Shown piece after piece: positions 46,901 to 58,900 of a stretch of 64,000 nt of DNA. Position numbers and translations under genes: made by a program. The DNA lies in the NCBI GenBank assembly GCA_963377175.1, contig CAUJNA010003101.1:476001-540000 (forward strand), read 5' to 3'. The first letter of the stretch is position 1. Each line of letters opens with the position of its first letter. Below the pieces are notes generated by a model. The model was not told the origin of the DNA, did not search any database, and saw only the letters and a list, made by a program, of their open reading frames with translations. Origin of the DNA: Effrenium voratum (Eukaryota > Sar > Dinophyceae > Suessiales > Symbiodiniaceae).

Positions 46901-49900
46901 GGAGTTGGTGATCTCGCGGAGGTACTTGCCTTGGGTGTGCCAAACACAGGGGCTCTGCCTGCATTGCTTCCTGGTCTGTTGAATAAGATTGCGGGTGGGT
47001 GCCAGGCCCCAGCACACCGAAGATTGGTCTTTTTATGCAGGGCAGCGCACTTCCTCATGCCACCGAACGAGACGGCAACCGGCCCATGAATGACAGGCGA
47101 CAGGATGTGCCTCGCCCCAAACGATGTGAGAGCAGAAGCAAGTCCTCAATTGATCCATGCATATCCGGCAAGTCGATTGCGGCATGCTAGACTGTGCGAC
47201 GAAGCAAACAAATATGTGTTCTTCACAACATGAAATGAACAGTTTGTCATACCTGAAGGTTTGGGGGATAAGCCCGTTCGAATTTACTGCGGGGCATCTG
47301 GAAGACCCCCGTTTTTTTTCCGGCATCTCAGGCCTTAGGCCCCCCCTTTTTGAGTGGTTGGCTCCTCTTTCAAAATCATCCACCCGCCACCATGTGCTCC
47401 ACCCCCAAGGCGAAGCCATGACCAGGTGCAACTTTCCCATCCTCTTGTGGTGAACTACAAGGGCCCTTTGGAGGGCCCTTCACTTCAAGCAAGAGCCAAA
47501 TCCTGATCAGCATGAAGCGGATGAAGCAACACCTCAATTTCGATGATCCGCTGGCTGTTACCAGAGATGTTCACGCGGCCTTTGATCTCCACTGCAAACT
47601 AAAGGACGAGCCCAGCCCACAACTCTCGCCTAGCGGCAGCTGGATTCGGACAAGGCCTCCAGCATCGGACCTGCACCGTTCCCTCCGCCCTCCGCAGCGG
47701 TGACAAAGCCTCGGGCCGAGGCTCGACGTGCTGCCAGACCGCTTTGGCCATAGGTCGACCCCAAAGTCAAACCCGGCAACAAGAACAAACCCATCTGGAA
47801 GCACTCGGCCCAAAGCCACGTTGTTGGAGATGGGGCGTCAAGGTGAGTGACCCATTGAAATGGCTCCTATTGGTGCCGCAAAGCAAGCTCATGTTTTGGG
47901 CATCTTTAACCAAAGCGACGGGAAGCACTCCTTTGCGGCATCAACAATCCGCCAACAAACTGAACTGTTGCCTTGATGGTACCGTCACTATGGGCGCAAA
48001 TTCAAACACAAAGCGCAAAAGGAAACTTGTGGAAGGAGCCTTCGTGGGAGGCGTCACAAACCACCCTGGTCACACCGCTATCAGTTGCCCAGAACATAAG
48101 TTACATCGTGTTTCAATAGGTGGGTAGATCATGGCTCCCGCTTAAGCCGAGGCTTTTGATAGAATCCATAGGCAAGTGCCCACATCAGCGGCAGACCTTT
48201 GCCTCACACACACGCACACCCCCAGACCGTGGTCTCATCAAGTGCCATGCTGCGGGAATGGCTGCGTTCTAACGGCACCCTGCAAGCTTGATGCCCAAGG
48301 GCAGTGAACAAGGCATGAATCAAATCCCTGTTCTGATGTGCCCGCTTAGAAAAAAAACTACTAGAAGAGCCCTTGCAGTGCTATGCTGTAGAGTCAATTG
48401 ACAAGCCTTGTTTGCTTGGATGAGTGTGCAATACACATTCTATCTTTACGCACTAAACCTGAGCAAGTCATTGAACGAGTAAAACTGTATCTCCAACCAC
48501 CGAAGCTTCAGCTTGCAACCGCAAGCTCACGCCGAGCAGCTCTTATCAACCACGTACTGCGCTTCTCCGCAAGCACCGCCTGGGTCGGGCCATGCCCCCG
48601 CGCCCCGTGTGTTCTCCTGAGCTTTTAGCACTGGAAGAAGGGGCTTGCGACATAGGTAAGGAGTTTGTCGACTGAGGGATGGAGGTTTTAAGTTTGCAAA
48701 GTTCCCAGTCTCCAAGCCAGAGGAAGCCCGTGGAATCAAGCCAGGAGGCATTTGCAGTGTGTTCACCCGCTTGTGAGACGGCGCGCGCTCAAATAGCTGT
48801 GTCGGCAACTGCTTCAATACCTGGATGCCCTATCTTTACTGTTGTGATCGTCAGCTTGTACGCATTCAGAAACCCTGGCATGCCGAGGTCACCTTAGGCC
48901 CGCTTCCTCGTTTTGGCATTGACCCGAAGAATTACACATCCATAGACTGAGCCCAGCAGCAGAACGTCAATCGATCGAATGCATCACTCAAAAAACTGCA
49001 AAGCAAAACCCCGCGAAATCCTGAGATAGATCTCACCCTGCAAATGGGTTGCAAGTTGCGCCCCATGCCAAGCTGCGGATGGTGACTGGCTCCTGGCACA
49101 CTGATTTTTTCCCGAAAACGCATGCCGCAAATGTTGCTGCATTGCTCTGGGCAAGTTTTGGGTTACAATGCTCGGGTGCACAGGTCCGAGCATGTGAAAT
49201 CAAACAGCAGAAGGATGCCACTATTCAAGATTTAATCGCATCTCCTTTCCGGAACAATACATATGGCCATGTCGCAAGTGGCTGCCCCCAAGCAGCACAT
49301 GTGGCAAAACACCAATCTGCTACGTGCCTCTGTGCACTCGAGGCCAAGCGAAGGGCATTGACATCCATCATGCAGACTCATGAACTCAGCTGTCAGACAC
49401 AGTGTCAGGAATTGCTATGTCCGTCTAGTGAGGATCAGGGGCTCATGCGCGCACACACTCACACACAAAAAAAAGAATCATTTTTGCCAAGACGTTTGAT
49501 CCCTGTCATTGCTGCCCGCAAGCCTTTGCCCTCGAATATGTGCATTGGGAGCAGCGGTCAATCACCTGCAACACCTCCGGATGTGCGAAACCAATGGCAA
49601 CCAAGTTTGGCGAAAAAACGCCCTTGCGCATTCCTGGACCGGTGCAACAAAAATATGATACTTGGCTTCTGAACCGAATTCTATCCACCCTCTTTCCCTC
49701 CTGCCCCAACCCACCCACCCCAACCGCACCTGTGACTCTTTGGGCTGGCGCAGCAGCCGCCAGGCCTGCAAAGCCGCGCCCTGGGCAGCGGCCTATCGAG
49801 GCCGTCTCGCACGTTCCCCCCCTTTGGGAAAGCTTAGTGAAGACCTCTCAAAAATGGTCCATGAAAAACTTGCCAAACCATCTAAATGACTGCTGGTCCA

Positions 49901-52900
49901 TTAAACGGTCCGACAAAGGTGGCTCATTGCATGCTTGGAATACCTTTTAAAACAAAAAGGGGGTGCGCCATTTTGAGAAACCAAAGGGCATGGTCGCAAA
50001 TCCCTGTAAGGTCAATGTGAAGGGGACGCTTCAGCAATGGACCCCCAGTTCACGATGCTCATCTCAGGAGAGCAAACCAATGCACACACTGGACAAGAAA
50101 TCTGAATTCCGCAACTGCCGTATCCTCAGCCGTACCACGCTTTCTGGGTTGTACACAGCGGGAAAACGAAGCACACCTCCAGAAAATGGGCCAGTTCTCC
50201 CAAACCCAATCGAACTGGCTCTTGACGTATCGCCTGCTTGTCCTTTTTCGTTTTTCTCCCTGCCACATGAAGAGCTTTCTTCCCCTGAGCTTGGGCACCT
50301 CCTTTTGCTGGCCGGTTTTCCCTGTGGCAATTCCAAGGACTCGGCTCGCACCCCGCCTGCTGCTCCGACTCATCTTGCAGGCCATCGCCTTGAAGCTTTG
50401 GGATGCGCGCGAAAAATCGATCAAACTAACCTTCCAAGAGGAAAAGTCCACGAGGGGGCACGAAGGTCTCCAAATTCAGGAACAAGCTCTACTCATCTGG
50501 GAACCTGTTTCTTTAACCCTGCAAACATGTTAACCCCTGTCCCTTTGTTCAACCCTTCACCCTTGTTGTTTAACCCGCCCATGTCCTGCTTGATGAGTTG
50601 TGTATATAAAACACTGAATGTCCAAACGACATTGAAAGCCAATTCAATCACAAAGCGGTCCATTCCTTGTACGAGTACACTGCGGTTGTGTTTACTACAA
50701 ACACATTATTTCCGGTTTTCAACTGGGAAAACAATTCCTGTCCAAATCATGTGTTGCATACCTGATTTGGTTTGGCTGCTCACTAAAGTGTGTGTGGAAT
50801 CACATGAGGGAAGAAATTCCGACTTCAACTGCAGTTTCAAATTCAAACCTAACTCGATTGGATTTCCTTATATGGTTGGATTTAATTGCTAAATTAATCT
50901 CATTGCTTGGATGGTTGACATTGGTTTCCAGCGCAACTTAAAAGCCTTTCCCGTGCCTCTTATAATTTCTTTAAACTTCGAATAAAAGTCCAACTCGCAC
51001 GAAATTTGGAAAGGAATTTGTGCCTACTAAAAACTATTTGACATTCAAGTTCAGTCCAATTGAATCATAGACTGCAGTTCGTTCCTTTATAGTGCAACTT
51101 TGATTCTAAACAACATATTATATATATATATATTATGAATTAAAAAGGCAGCACAGCATTTCATATCCCAATGCTGTGTTGCTTACCTGTTTCAACTCAA
51201 GTTACAAAGAACACTCCTATTGAAATAGCCAATTCAAAATGCAACCAAATGCAAATTGTAAATGGTTTCAAGTCCTTTCGCATGTTCATTAAACACGACC
51301 TGAGGCATCAGACCCTGCTTAAAAACATATTTCCCCTGGCAAATGTTTGTGTTTCTTGGTTTTCTCGTATTATTTCGACTTGTTGAATGGTCAATTTCCA
51401 TCGGTTTGCTCGGCTGGCTTTGCAGGTATGTAGGTGACCGTAGTTTTGCCTTTTCAATCACTCTGTTTTCTCTCTGGACTAGTGGTCTTATTTTATTTGC
51501 TTGACGCATTTTCCTGTGGCTGGAGTAAACAACAGTTTGGCGAGTAGAATCGGGTGAAAAAGAGATCCCCTCTTATCCAATTATTGTATGTCCGGCAAGG
51601 TGAGCTGTGCAGCAGCTTTGGCTACCCCGCGCCGTCGCTGCGATCAACAACCCTCCAAAGCCATAGCTTCTGAGCGCGCGGCTGTCCTCAGGCCGGCAAA
51701 TGGCCAGCATGTGCGCGAAGCGCGCCTCACACCGCCCGTCGCTCCCACGGACGAGCCGCCCAAAGGTTGTTTTGTCAGCAGAATGTGACCTACGACGATT
51801 GCTTTTGGACAAGCAGGGAACCAAAGTTGGCCTGAGTGCCCACGTGTGTGGCCTTGTTACAGCCTACTTGCAAATGTATTGGACCCCCGCTTGTGGATTC
51901 ACGCCAAAAGCGTTGAACATTTGGGGCGCGTCCGCACAAGCGCAACAGGGATGCGTTTGACTCTGACTTTCCTGTTCATGTGAGAGCAACCAGCAAAGTG
52001 TTTGGCGCAATATTGCTACAGCAGCGCCTGAGGCTTGAGAGATCGTCGCTTTCTGGAGGTGTAATTTCATGTTTCGATGGTTTGATCTGTCTTCGCGTAC
52101 GATTTCCGTTGGATCCATCCTGCTTTGGTTCCAGCACACGCTCATACTATGAATCATGCAGAGCCAATCGCCACTTAAGCATAGTCGGCTCAAGGGTGCA
52201 GGAATCCACAGACACTTATTGAATTTCGACTCAGGCTGCAAGACACGTGACACCCTCTGAGCGTTGTATTATTCATCGCCTCAGAGCATCTTTCACAAGG
52301 AACGAGCAGTACCAAAAACTCAAGCTTCTGCTTCGAGAATACCCTGCCCGGGTTTGAAAGGAGGCCAAACGGAAACCTTCCATGCTTATGCCGTTTTGAG
52401 ACAGTGCCAAGTAGGTGATCTGCAAGTTTGCCAAAGACAAACATCGTTTCCAGGATGATATTGTCAAGTTTAGAGATATGTCTCGTTGGAAGCTGACAGG
52501 AACGTGTGGAAAGACTTTCGCGAAACCTCTGTGTCTACTTCCAGTTTTGGAAAGAAGGTATACAATGAGCAACAATCAGCTATGTAGCCTGCCGAGCCAA
52601 TGGGTGGAAATTAGCGAAGAAATGGGTGGGCCACAATTGGAAGTCCATCTAACTGATCCATTGTTGCCGCCATTTTTGTGGTGTTTAGAAGGTTTATAAG
52701 GAAACCCATCCAAAGTGGAGATGTTTTTTCCCCGAAAGCATGGCGAAGGGTTCTTCTGCTGGGTTCACTTGAGTTGTTCTCATGAGAGTCATTGCAAGGG
52801 GTCATTGCAAGGAATCATCATCATGAAAGTCATTGCAAGGAGTCATTGCAAGGAGATGCAAGGAGTCATTGCAAGGAGTCATTGCAAGGACTCATGAGAG

Positions 52901-55900
52901 TCATTGCAAGTTGCAAGGAGCCAAGTGCATGGAGTCAAGTGCAAGTTGCAAGTGCAAGGAGTCAAGTGCAAGCTGCAAGTGCAAGGAGTCAAGTGCAAGT
53001 TGCAAGTGCATGGAGTCAAGTGCAAGTTGCAAGTGCATGGAGCCAAGTGCAAGTGATTTTGTTTTGGCCCGCGCGACCCTCTGCGGAGATCGGCGTGGTC
53101 GAGGTGCAAAAACTCGTGGTGGTTTTGCGATTTTGTTTTGGCTCGCGCGACCCTGCAGGGATCGGCGTGATCAACTCGTATTTATATTTTCCCGATTTTG
53201 TTTTGGATCGCGCGACCCTGTGTGGGGATCGGCGTGGTCGAGGTGCAAAAACTCGTGATTTTTTGTGACTTTTGTTGTTCGAACTGGTCCTCGGAGTTGT
53301 CTCGTGGTTCGCGCGCCTGCTCCCGGGACCGGCGGGTCGCGGGTTCGATTCCCCCCTGGTCCGCGGGCGGGCTTCGCAAGCTGCACGGAGCAACTTGCAT
53401 AGAGCAACTTGCAGAGCAAGTTGCACAGACCATTTTGCGCAGAGCAACTTGCGCAGAGCAACTTGCACAGAGCAACTTGCGCAGAGCACCTTGCCGAGAG
53501 CAACTTGCGCAGAGCAACTTACGCAGAGCAACTTGCACAGAGCAGCTTGCACAGAGCAACTTGCGCAGAGCAACTTGCACAGACTGAACAACTTGCACAG
53601 AGCAACTTGTACAGAGACATTTGCACAGAGTCAGCTGCACAGAGCTTCTTGCACAGAGCAACTTGCACAAAGCAACTTGCGCAGTGCAACTTGCACAGAG
53701 CAACTTGCACAGAGCAGCTTTCACAGAGCAATTTACGCAGAGCAACTTTGACAGAGCAACTTGCGCAGAGCAGCTTCCGCAGAGCAACTTGCACAGACTG
53801 AACAACTTGCACAGAGCAACTTGTACAGAGACATTTGCACAGAGTCAGTTGCATAGAGCTTCTTGCACAGAGCAGCTTGCACAAAGCAACTTGCACAGAG
53901 CAACTTTCGCAGAGCAACTTGCACAGAGCAGCGTGGACAGAGCAACTTGCAGGGAGCAACTTGCACGGAGCAACTTGCACGGAGCAACTTGCACAGAGCA
54001 ACTTGCACAGAGCTTGCGCAGAGCAATTTTGACAGAGCAACTTGCGCAGAGCAACTTGCACAGACTGAACAACTTGCGCAGAGCAACTTGTACAGAGCAG
54101 CTTGCACAGAGTCAGTTGCACAGAGCTTCTTGCACAGAGCAGCTTGCACAAAGCAACTTGCGCAGAGCAACTTTCGCAGAGCAACTTGCACAGAGCAACT
54201 TGCACAGAGCAGCGTGGACAGAGCAACTTGCAGAGAGCAACTTGCACGGAGCAACTTGCACGGAGCAACTTGCACAGAGCAACTTGCACAGAGCAACTTG
54301 CGCAGAGCAACTTGCGCAGAGCAACTTGCACAGACCAGTTTGCGCAAAGCACCTTGCCCAGAGCAACTTGCGCAGAATGGTCACGGGGCTGTGATGCTTT
54401 CGGGCCAACCGTGGTCTAGTTCCTGATCCAAAGTTGCCTCATGGGGAAACCGAGGGGTGCAACCGGGGGGGGGGGGGGGCAACCCCTCACCGTCCAGCGG
54501 CGCCTCCGTGAGGCGCTGCAGCGCCATGCCGTGGAAGCCTTTAGCGTCCAGCGCGCTGGGCACCTCCCAAAGGCGCCGCCGCGGGGCGCGCTCGCTGGTC
54601 TTTTTTTGGGAGGGGTGTCCTTGTTTTTGGCTTACCTGAAAAAAGAACAGGACAAACACCCAAAAAGGGGCAGCCTCAAGAAAAGAGACCCCCAACCACG
54701 TGTAGGAACCCGAGATGGGTGGGTTTCCTTTGACCGTTCCGTTCAAGCCAACCAAAAGGGGATTCCAAACAAGACAAACCAATTTGTTGCCATGTACTTT
54801 TTGATAGAACCCTTTTCGGGTTGGCTTTTTCAGGGAACCGTATGGGAACGTGAACTTGAATTGGAGGCCCTTTGGCGGACATCAGAATTCGGCGGGGGAT
54901 TCACGCTCACCACTTTTGAGGTGGTTCCTTGTTGGAACTCATAGCCATTGCCATGTATCCGTCCCATTACGCATGACCAGGGAAATAGGGAAGCTGTTGT
55001 ATCCTGGCACGCACAAATTGGATACCATTCATAGATCTGCACAGCTTTAAAAAAAAGAAAAAAAGAAAAGAAAAAAAAAAAAAAAGCAAATTACCAACCT
55101 CGATCAAAAACTCTCTGGCGAACCTTGATGAGTGAACTCAGTCTGCCCCCGGGTGAGTGGGCCATTGGTAACCTGGATATCTTCCCAATGTGGTAACATT
55201 GGTCGAGTATTGGTCAACATGCCTGCTTCTAAACGTGGAGGTATTCGCCTATGCAGCACCGACCCGTTCACTTCGCTTAGACTCAACGCTTCCATCCACA
55301 TGGAGTTCACCTCATTTTCCCCCTTAAGCATCAATCCTCCAAACATCACCAGCAAAGGGAAGCATACATCAAATGTACCCTGACGATGTTCAAACCGCAC
55401 CAGGAACATCCAACGCGCAATTTGACATCCCACCTCCAGGATCTTCATGCTCTGCGGCGTGGCCTGCCCGGGCCGGGCTGCTGGTCCGTGCGAATTCGAC
55501 GCGAGCGCTCACAGCCGCCCCGCTTGGATGCATACATGCGTTCGTGCTGACTTTAAAATTGCATTTGCACTTCTCTCACAGGGGCAAATCAACATCGAAT
55601 CCAAACAGAGATTCCCCAAAAGTAACATTTATCCCAAAATGATGGTTGGGTGGATTTCACGTTCATCTGCATGAGAATAGTTATGAAGGGTCCCTATCCT
55701 AAGTGTTCTTTTGGATAAATATTGCAGCACATGTTTAGAACCAAACTGAAACCAGTGCCCTCTAATTATATTGAAGTAACCTCAGGACACAAGGACACCT
55801 GCTGTGGATGGACGAAATCCTGCACCAGTTGGGATGGATGAAACCCAACTGGGAACATCGGTGCGAAATGGACTCTGCAGCAAATGTCCCTGTTGTCTGG

Positions 55901-58900
55901 AAAAGGGTATCAGCGAGAAGCATCGCTTGCTGGGTTTTACTCACTGGTAAAGTCTATACCAAAACGTCATCACCTGTTGATAGAACGGGCTTTCAGGTAC
56001 TTTCCATACACAATCTGGGTTCTGCTGACCCGCAAACCCACCTTCACACCGGGAGAAGCAACATCTTGATAAGACCCCCCCTACTTGGTGTGAAGGAAAT
56101 CGCACACAGACTCCAGCTCCTCTGTATCTTGGGTCGGACAGTTGTGGGCCCCCTGTGAGAAGAATTGGGGAATTCCCAGGTCCAAAAGGGTCCCCTGCCA
56201 GCAGCGTGATTTGCAATCCCAACATGGATGGTGGGCATACATTCCTAAGTGACGTCCACAAAAGGCTTCAACCAAACAAAATACACACCCACTTGAGTCC
56301 AACAGTACCCAGGATTGCTCCAAAGATCCGATCGGCAAAGTAGAAATCCCAACCAAACCAAAACATTGGTCCTAGATCTGACTGTCACGCCGACTTTTTT
56401 GTTCACGCCCACGGGTTTGATCTATGTCTGGAGTTCAACCCAACGGTGCCCTCCTCGCCTGGGCCTCCCCGGCCACCTTGGCATTCAGCTGCCTCAGCAC
56501 CAGGTGCACCAGGCGGTGGTAGAGCTCCTGCAAGGCCTCAGCGCAACCGATCCGGTCACCAGCTGCAACCGGTGGTATCCAAAAAAAAACACGAACCCAG
56601 TCCTTTTGGGGGGGAAGGAGGTGAGAAGATGTCAAGTTGCCAGGGGGGCGGTTTCAACCCTTCTGTTCTGTTTTGGACTAGCAAGCTTGAAGGTGGGTCC
56701 GTGCTTTTCTGCATCTCTTTTTCTCATCCACCCACCTACAGACCCAAACAGGTGAGGGTGGGTGAGAAAGAGAGAGGGAGAGATGGGAATCAAGTTCATT
56801 TCTTCACTCCACTCGCTTGGCTGGTCCATGGTGAGAAGGCAAGGTGAGAAGGCAAATGAAGGACGAACGAGTGGAGGCAAGTATCAGAATACTGTCCCAT
56901 TCCAAGATATGAAATGCCTGTCCTTGCAGTGACCAAATGTGTGCAATCTTCCAGAAGACTGTGGAACATGGAAACAATGAAAGCTGCCATACGAGCAACC
57001 CTTGGCAAGCAAATCTAGAGGAACCTTGAACGCGCATGCATGTTTTGCACCAGAGCAGCCACCCTTCATGTGCATTGTTGATCACAAACCCATAGTACAG
57101 AGTTTGAGGGCTTGTGGTTTGTCAGTGGCACTGGCATTGCCTACCCCATTTTCTGGCTGCAACAGAGGCTTGCGCAAGCTAGATTGCTTTGAGGGGCAGA
57201 ATCAGAGGGTAGTTTGGTGGATGCTTGCAAGCTTTAATGATACGCTTCTGCCCCAGTTTTAGCCTCCAGCCATCGGCTCTGTTTTGATTTCAGGGATTCC
57301 TGACGGCTAAATGTAAACATACATTGGGGTTGTGCAAAATTACTTCTCCTGAAAACTGCCCTTCCGCCGCCATTCTTGCGCCAACCTTCCTCGCACTTCC
57401 GTGCCCCTTGTAAATCTACACACAAGTTATCACTCATGTTCGATCAACGTTTTCGGTTACTGGCCCTTCCGTCTCTTCCGCCGCCCTTCCGCGTCTCTTC
57501 CGCGCACAGAGCGGGAAGCTCATGCCATGTAAGCCTGGAAATTCGGAATATTACACCAAATACACGGGATTTAGCACGACGCCCACATGCATATGGCGGC
57601 CATCGTGGATTCTAAACTTTCACGCAGCGGCTGCATCTCTGCGCTGGGAGGCCTCTTCTGCTGTGCCGCCTGGGCAAATCCAGAAGGTTCATGATACAGA
57701 GACATGCCTGGATTCTGAAACCAAGTTTAATAACTTGGATATTGCCGCAAGTAATAGGGGCCTATATAGCGTCTTTCTGAGAAATCAAGGGGTGATGCTT
57801 CATATTCTGAGGGTCCAGGTATGGTTTTTTTTCTCAACGTGTCGAACCTCCTCCAGCAGGCCCCAGCAACTATTTTTTGAACATCACTTGAGTCTCTTTA
57901 CGAGTTCAAGAGTCCTCCAACCAACTGGCGACCATAAGCCATGGCAAAACCCAGAGTAACCCAACCAACCCAACCATTCACTCTCCAACCATGAACCAAC
58001 CCTAACCAAAGCGCTAACCCAATGGACCCGTGCTCTCAGAGATTTCCACGAAGGCACCTAGCAGGGCGGCCAGCAGCTTGCCCGCACCCACGCCCAAAGC
58101 GTTGGCCACAGCATCCAGGGCGCCTGGCAAGCGCTTTGGAGCTGCGGAGACCCTTGACATCCATCGGACCTGTTCGAGTCCTTATCTGCGCCTGCCAACC
58201 ATCTGAACTCAAGGATGAGTTGGAACCCACTCTGGCAATCTTCAAAAAGCGGCCACCCTCTTGGAATCGTAAATGACACTGGATACATGCCGCAGCCACC
58301 AATGTATTTTCTTCGGCGAGGAAACTATGCTGCCTCTCTTAAATTGAGATCTTCATGCCGGCCCCAACTAGCAGTACTCCTCTGCACTCCTCGTGGCCTT
58401 TTCCGAGCATCTGGGAAAACCAGATCGAATCTCTGCGAATCTCAAAGGCAAATGCCTGCAAGGTTGGGCCTACCCCTTGTTTCACACGTGTTCAAACCTC
58501 TGTTGACACAGGCTTTCCGTTTCCATTTCAAGGGGCCCAGCATGTTGCTCAAAGTGGCTTTTTCGCCTGCCAGCCCTTTGCTAGGCCTGGAGGCTGGCAC
58601 TGCAAGGGCTCGCCGCCGAACTGCAGTTGGCCCAGCAGCACCAAGCCTCTGTTTCACTTGAAGGGAAGCTTGGAAGCCTTGAAGGGATGCCAGGTATCTC
58701 AAATGCATATGGGATGCCATGTTTCTTTAGTAACCGATGTCGCTCAAAGCGGGCAAAGGGCATCTTCTTGCTGCCAATGGAGCCGCAGAGAATCCGCACA
58801 AGCTCGCCGTGGTCGATCCTTTGCAGGAGACGCTCAACGCCCCCAATGCCAACACCTGCAGTTGGCATCTCAATGGCCAACTGCTCCTCACAAGCACCGA

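Noticed and set aside
53283..53375. Functional tRNA gene
   Set aside because: A and B boxes are present, but the anticodon stem is imperfect and the acceptor ends do not pair; retained as a SINE-like sequence.
52780..54376. CRISPR array
   Set aside because: Repeats are contiguous or nearly so, with no unique spacers of constant length, and the organism is eukaryotic.
53519..54394. Frames of 200-277 codons over the 14-bp array
   Set aside because: Repetitive 14-residue translations on both strands with no domain; treated as a satellite-like array within an intron.
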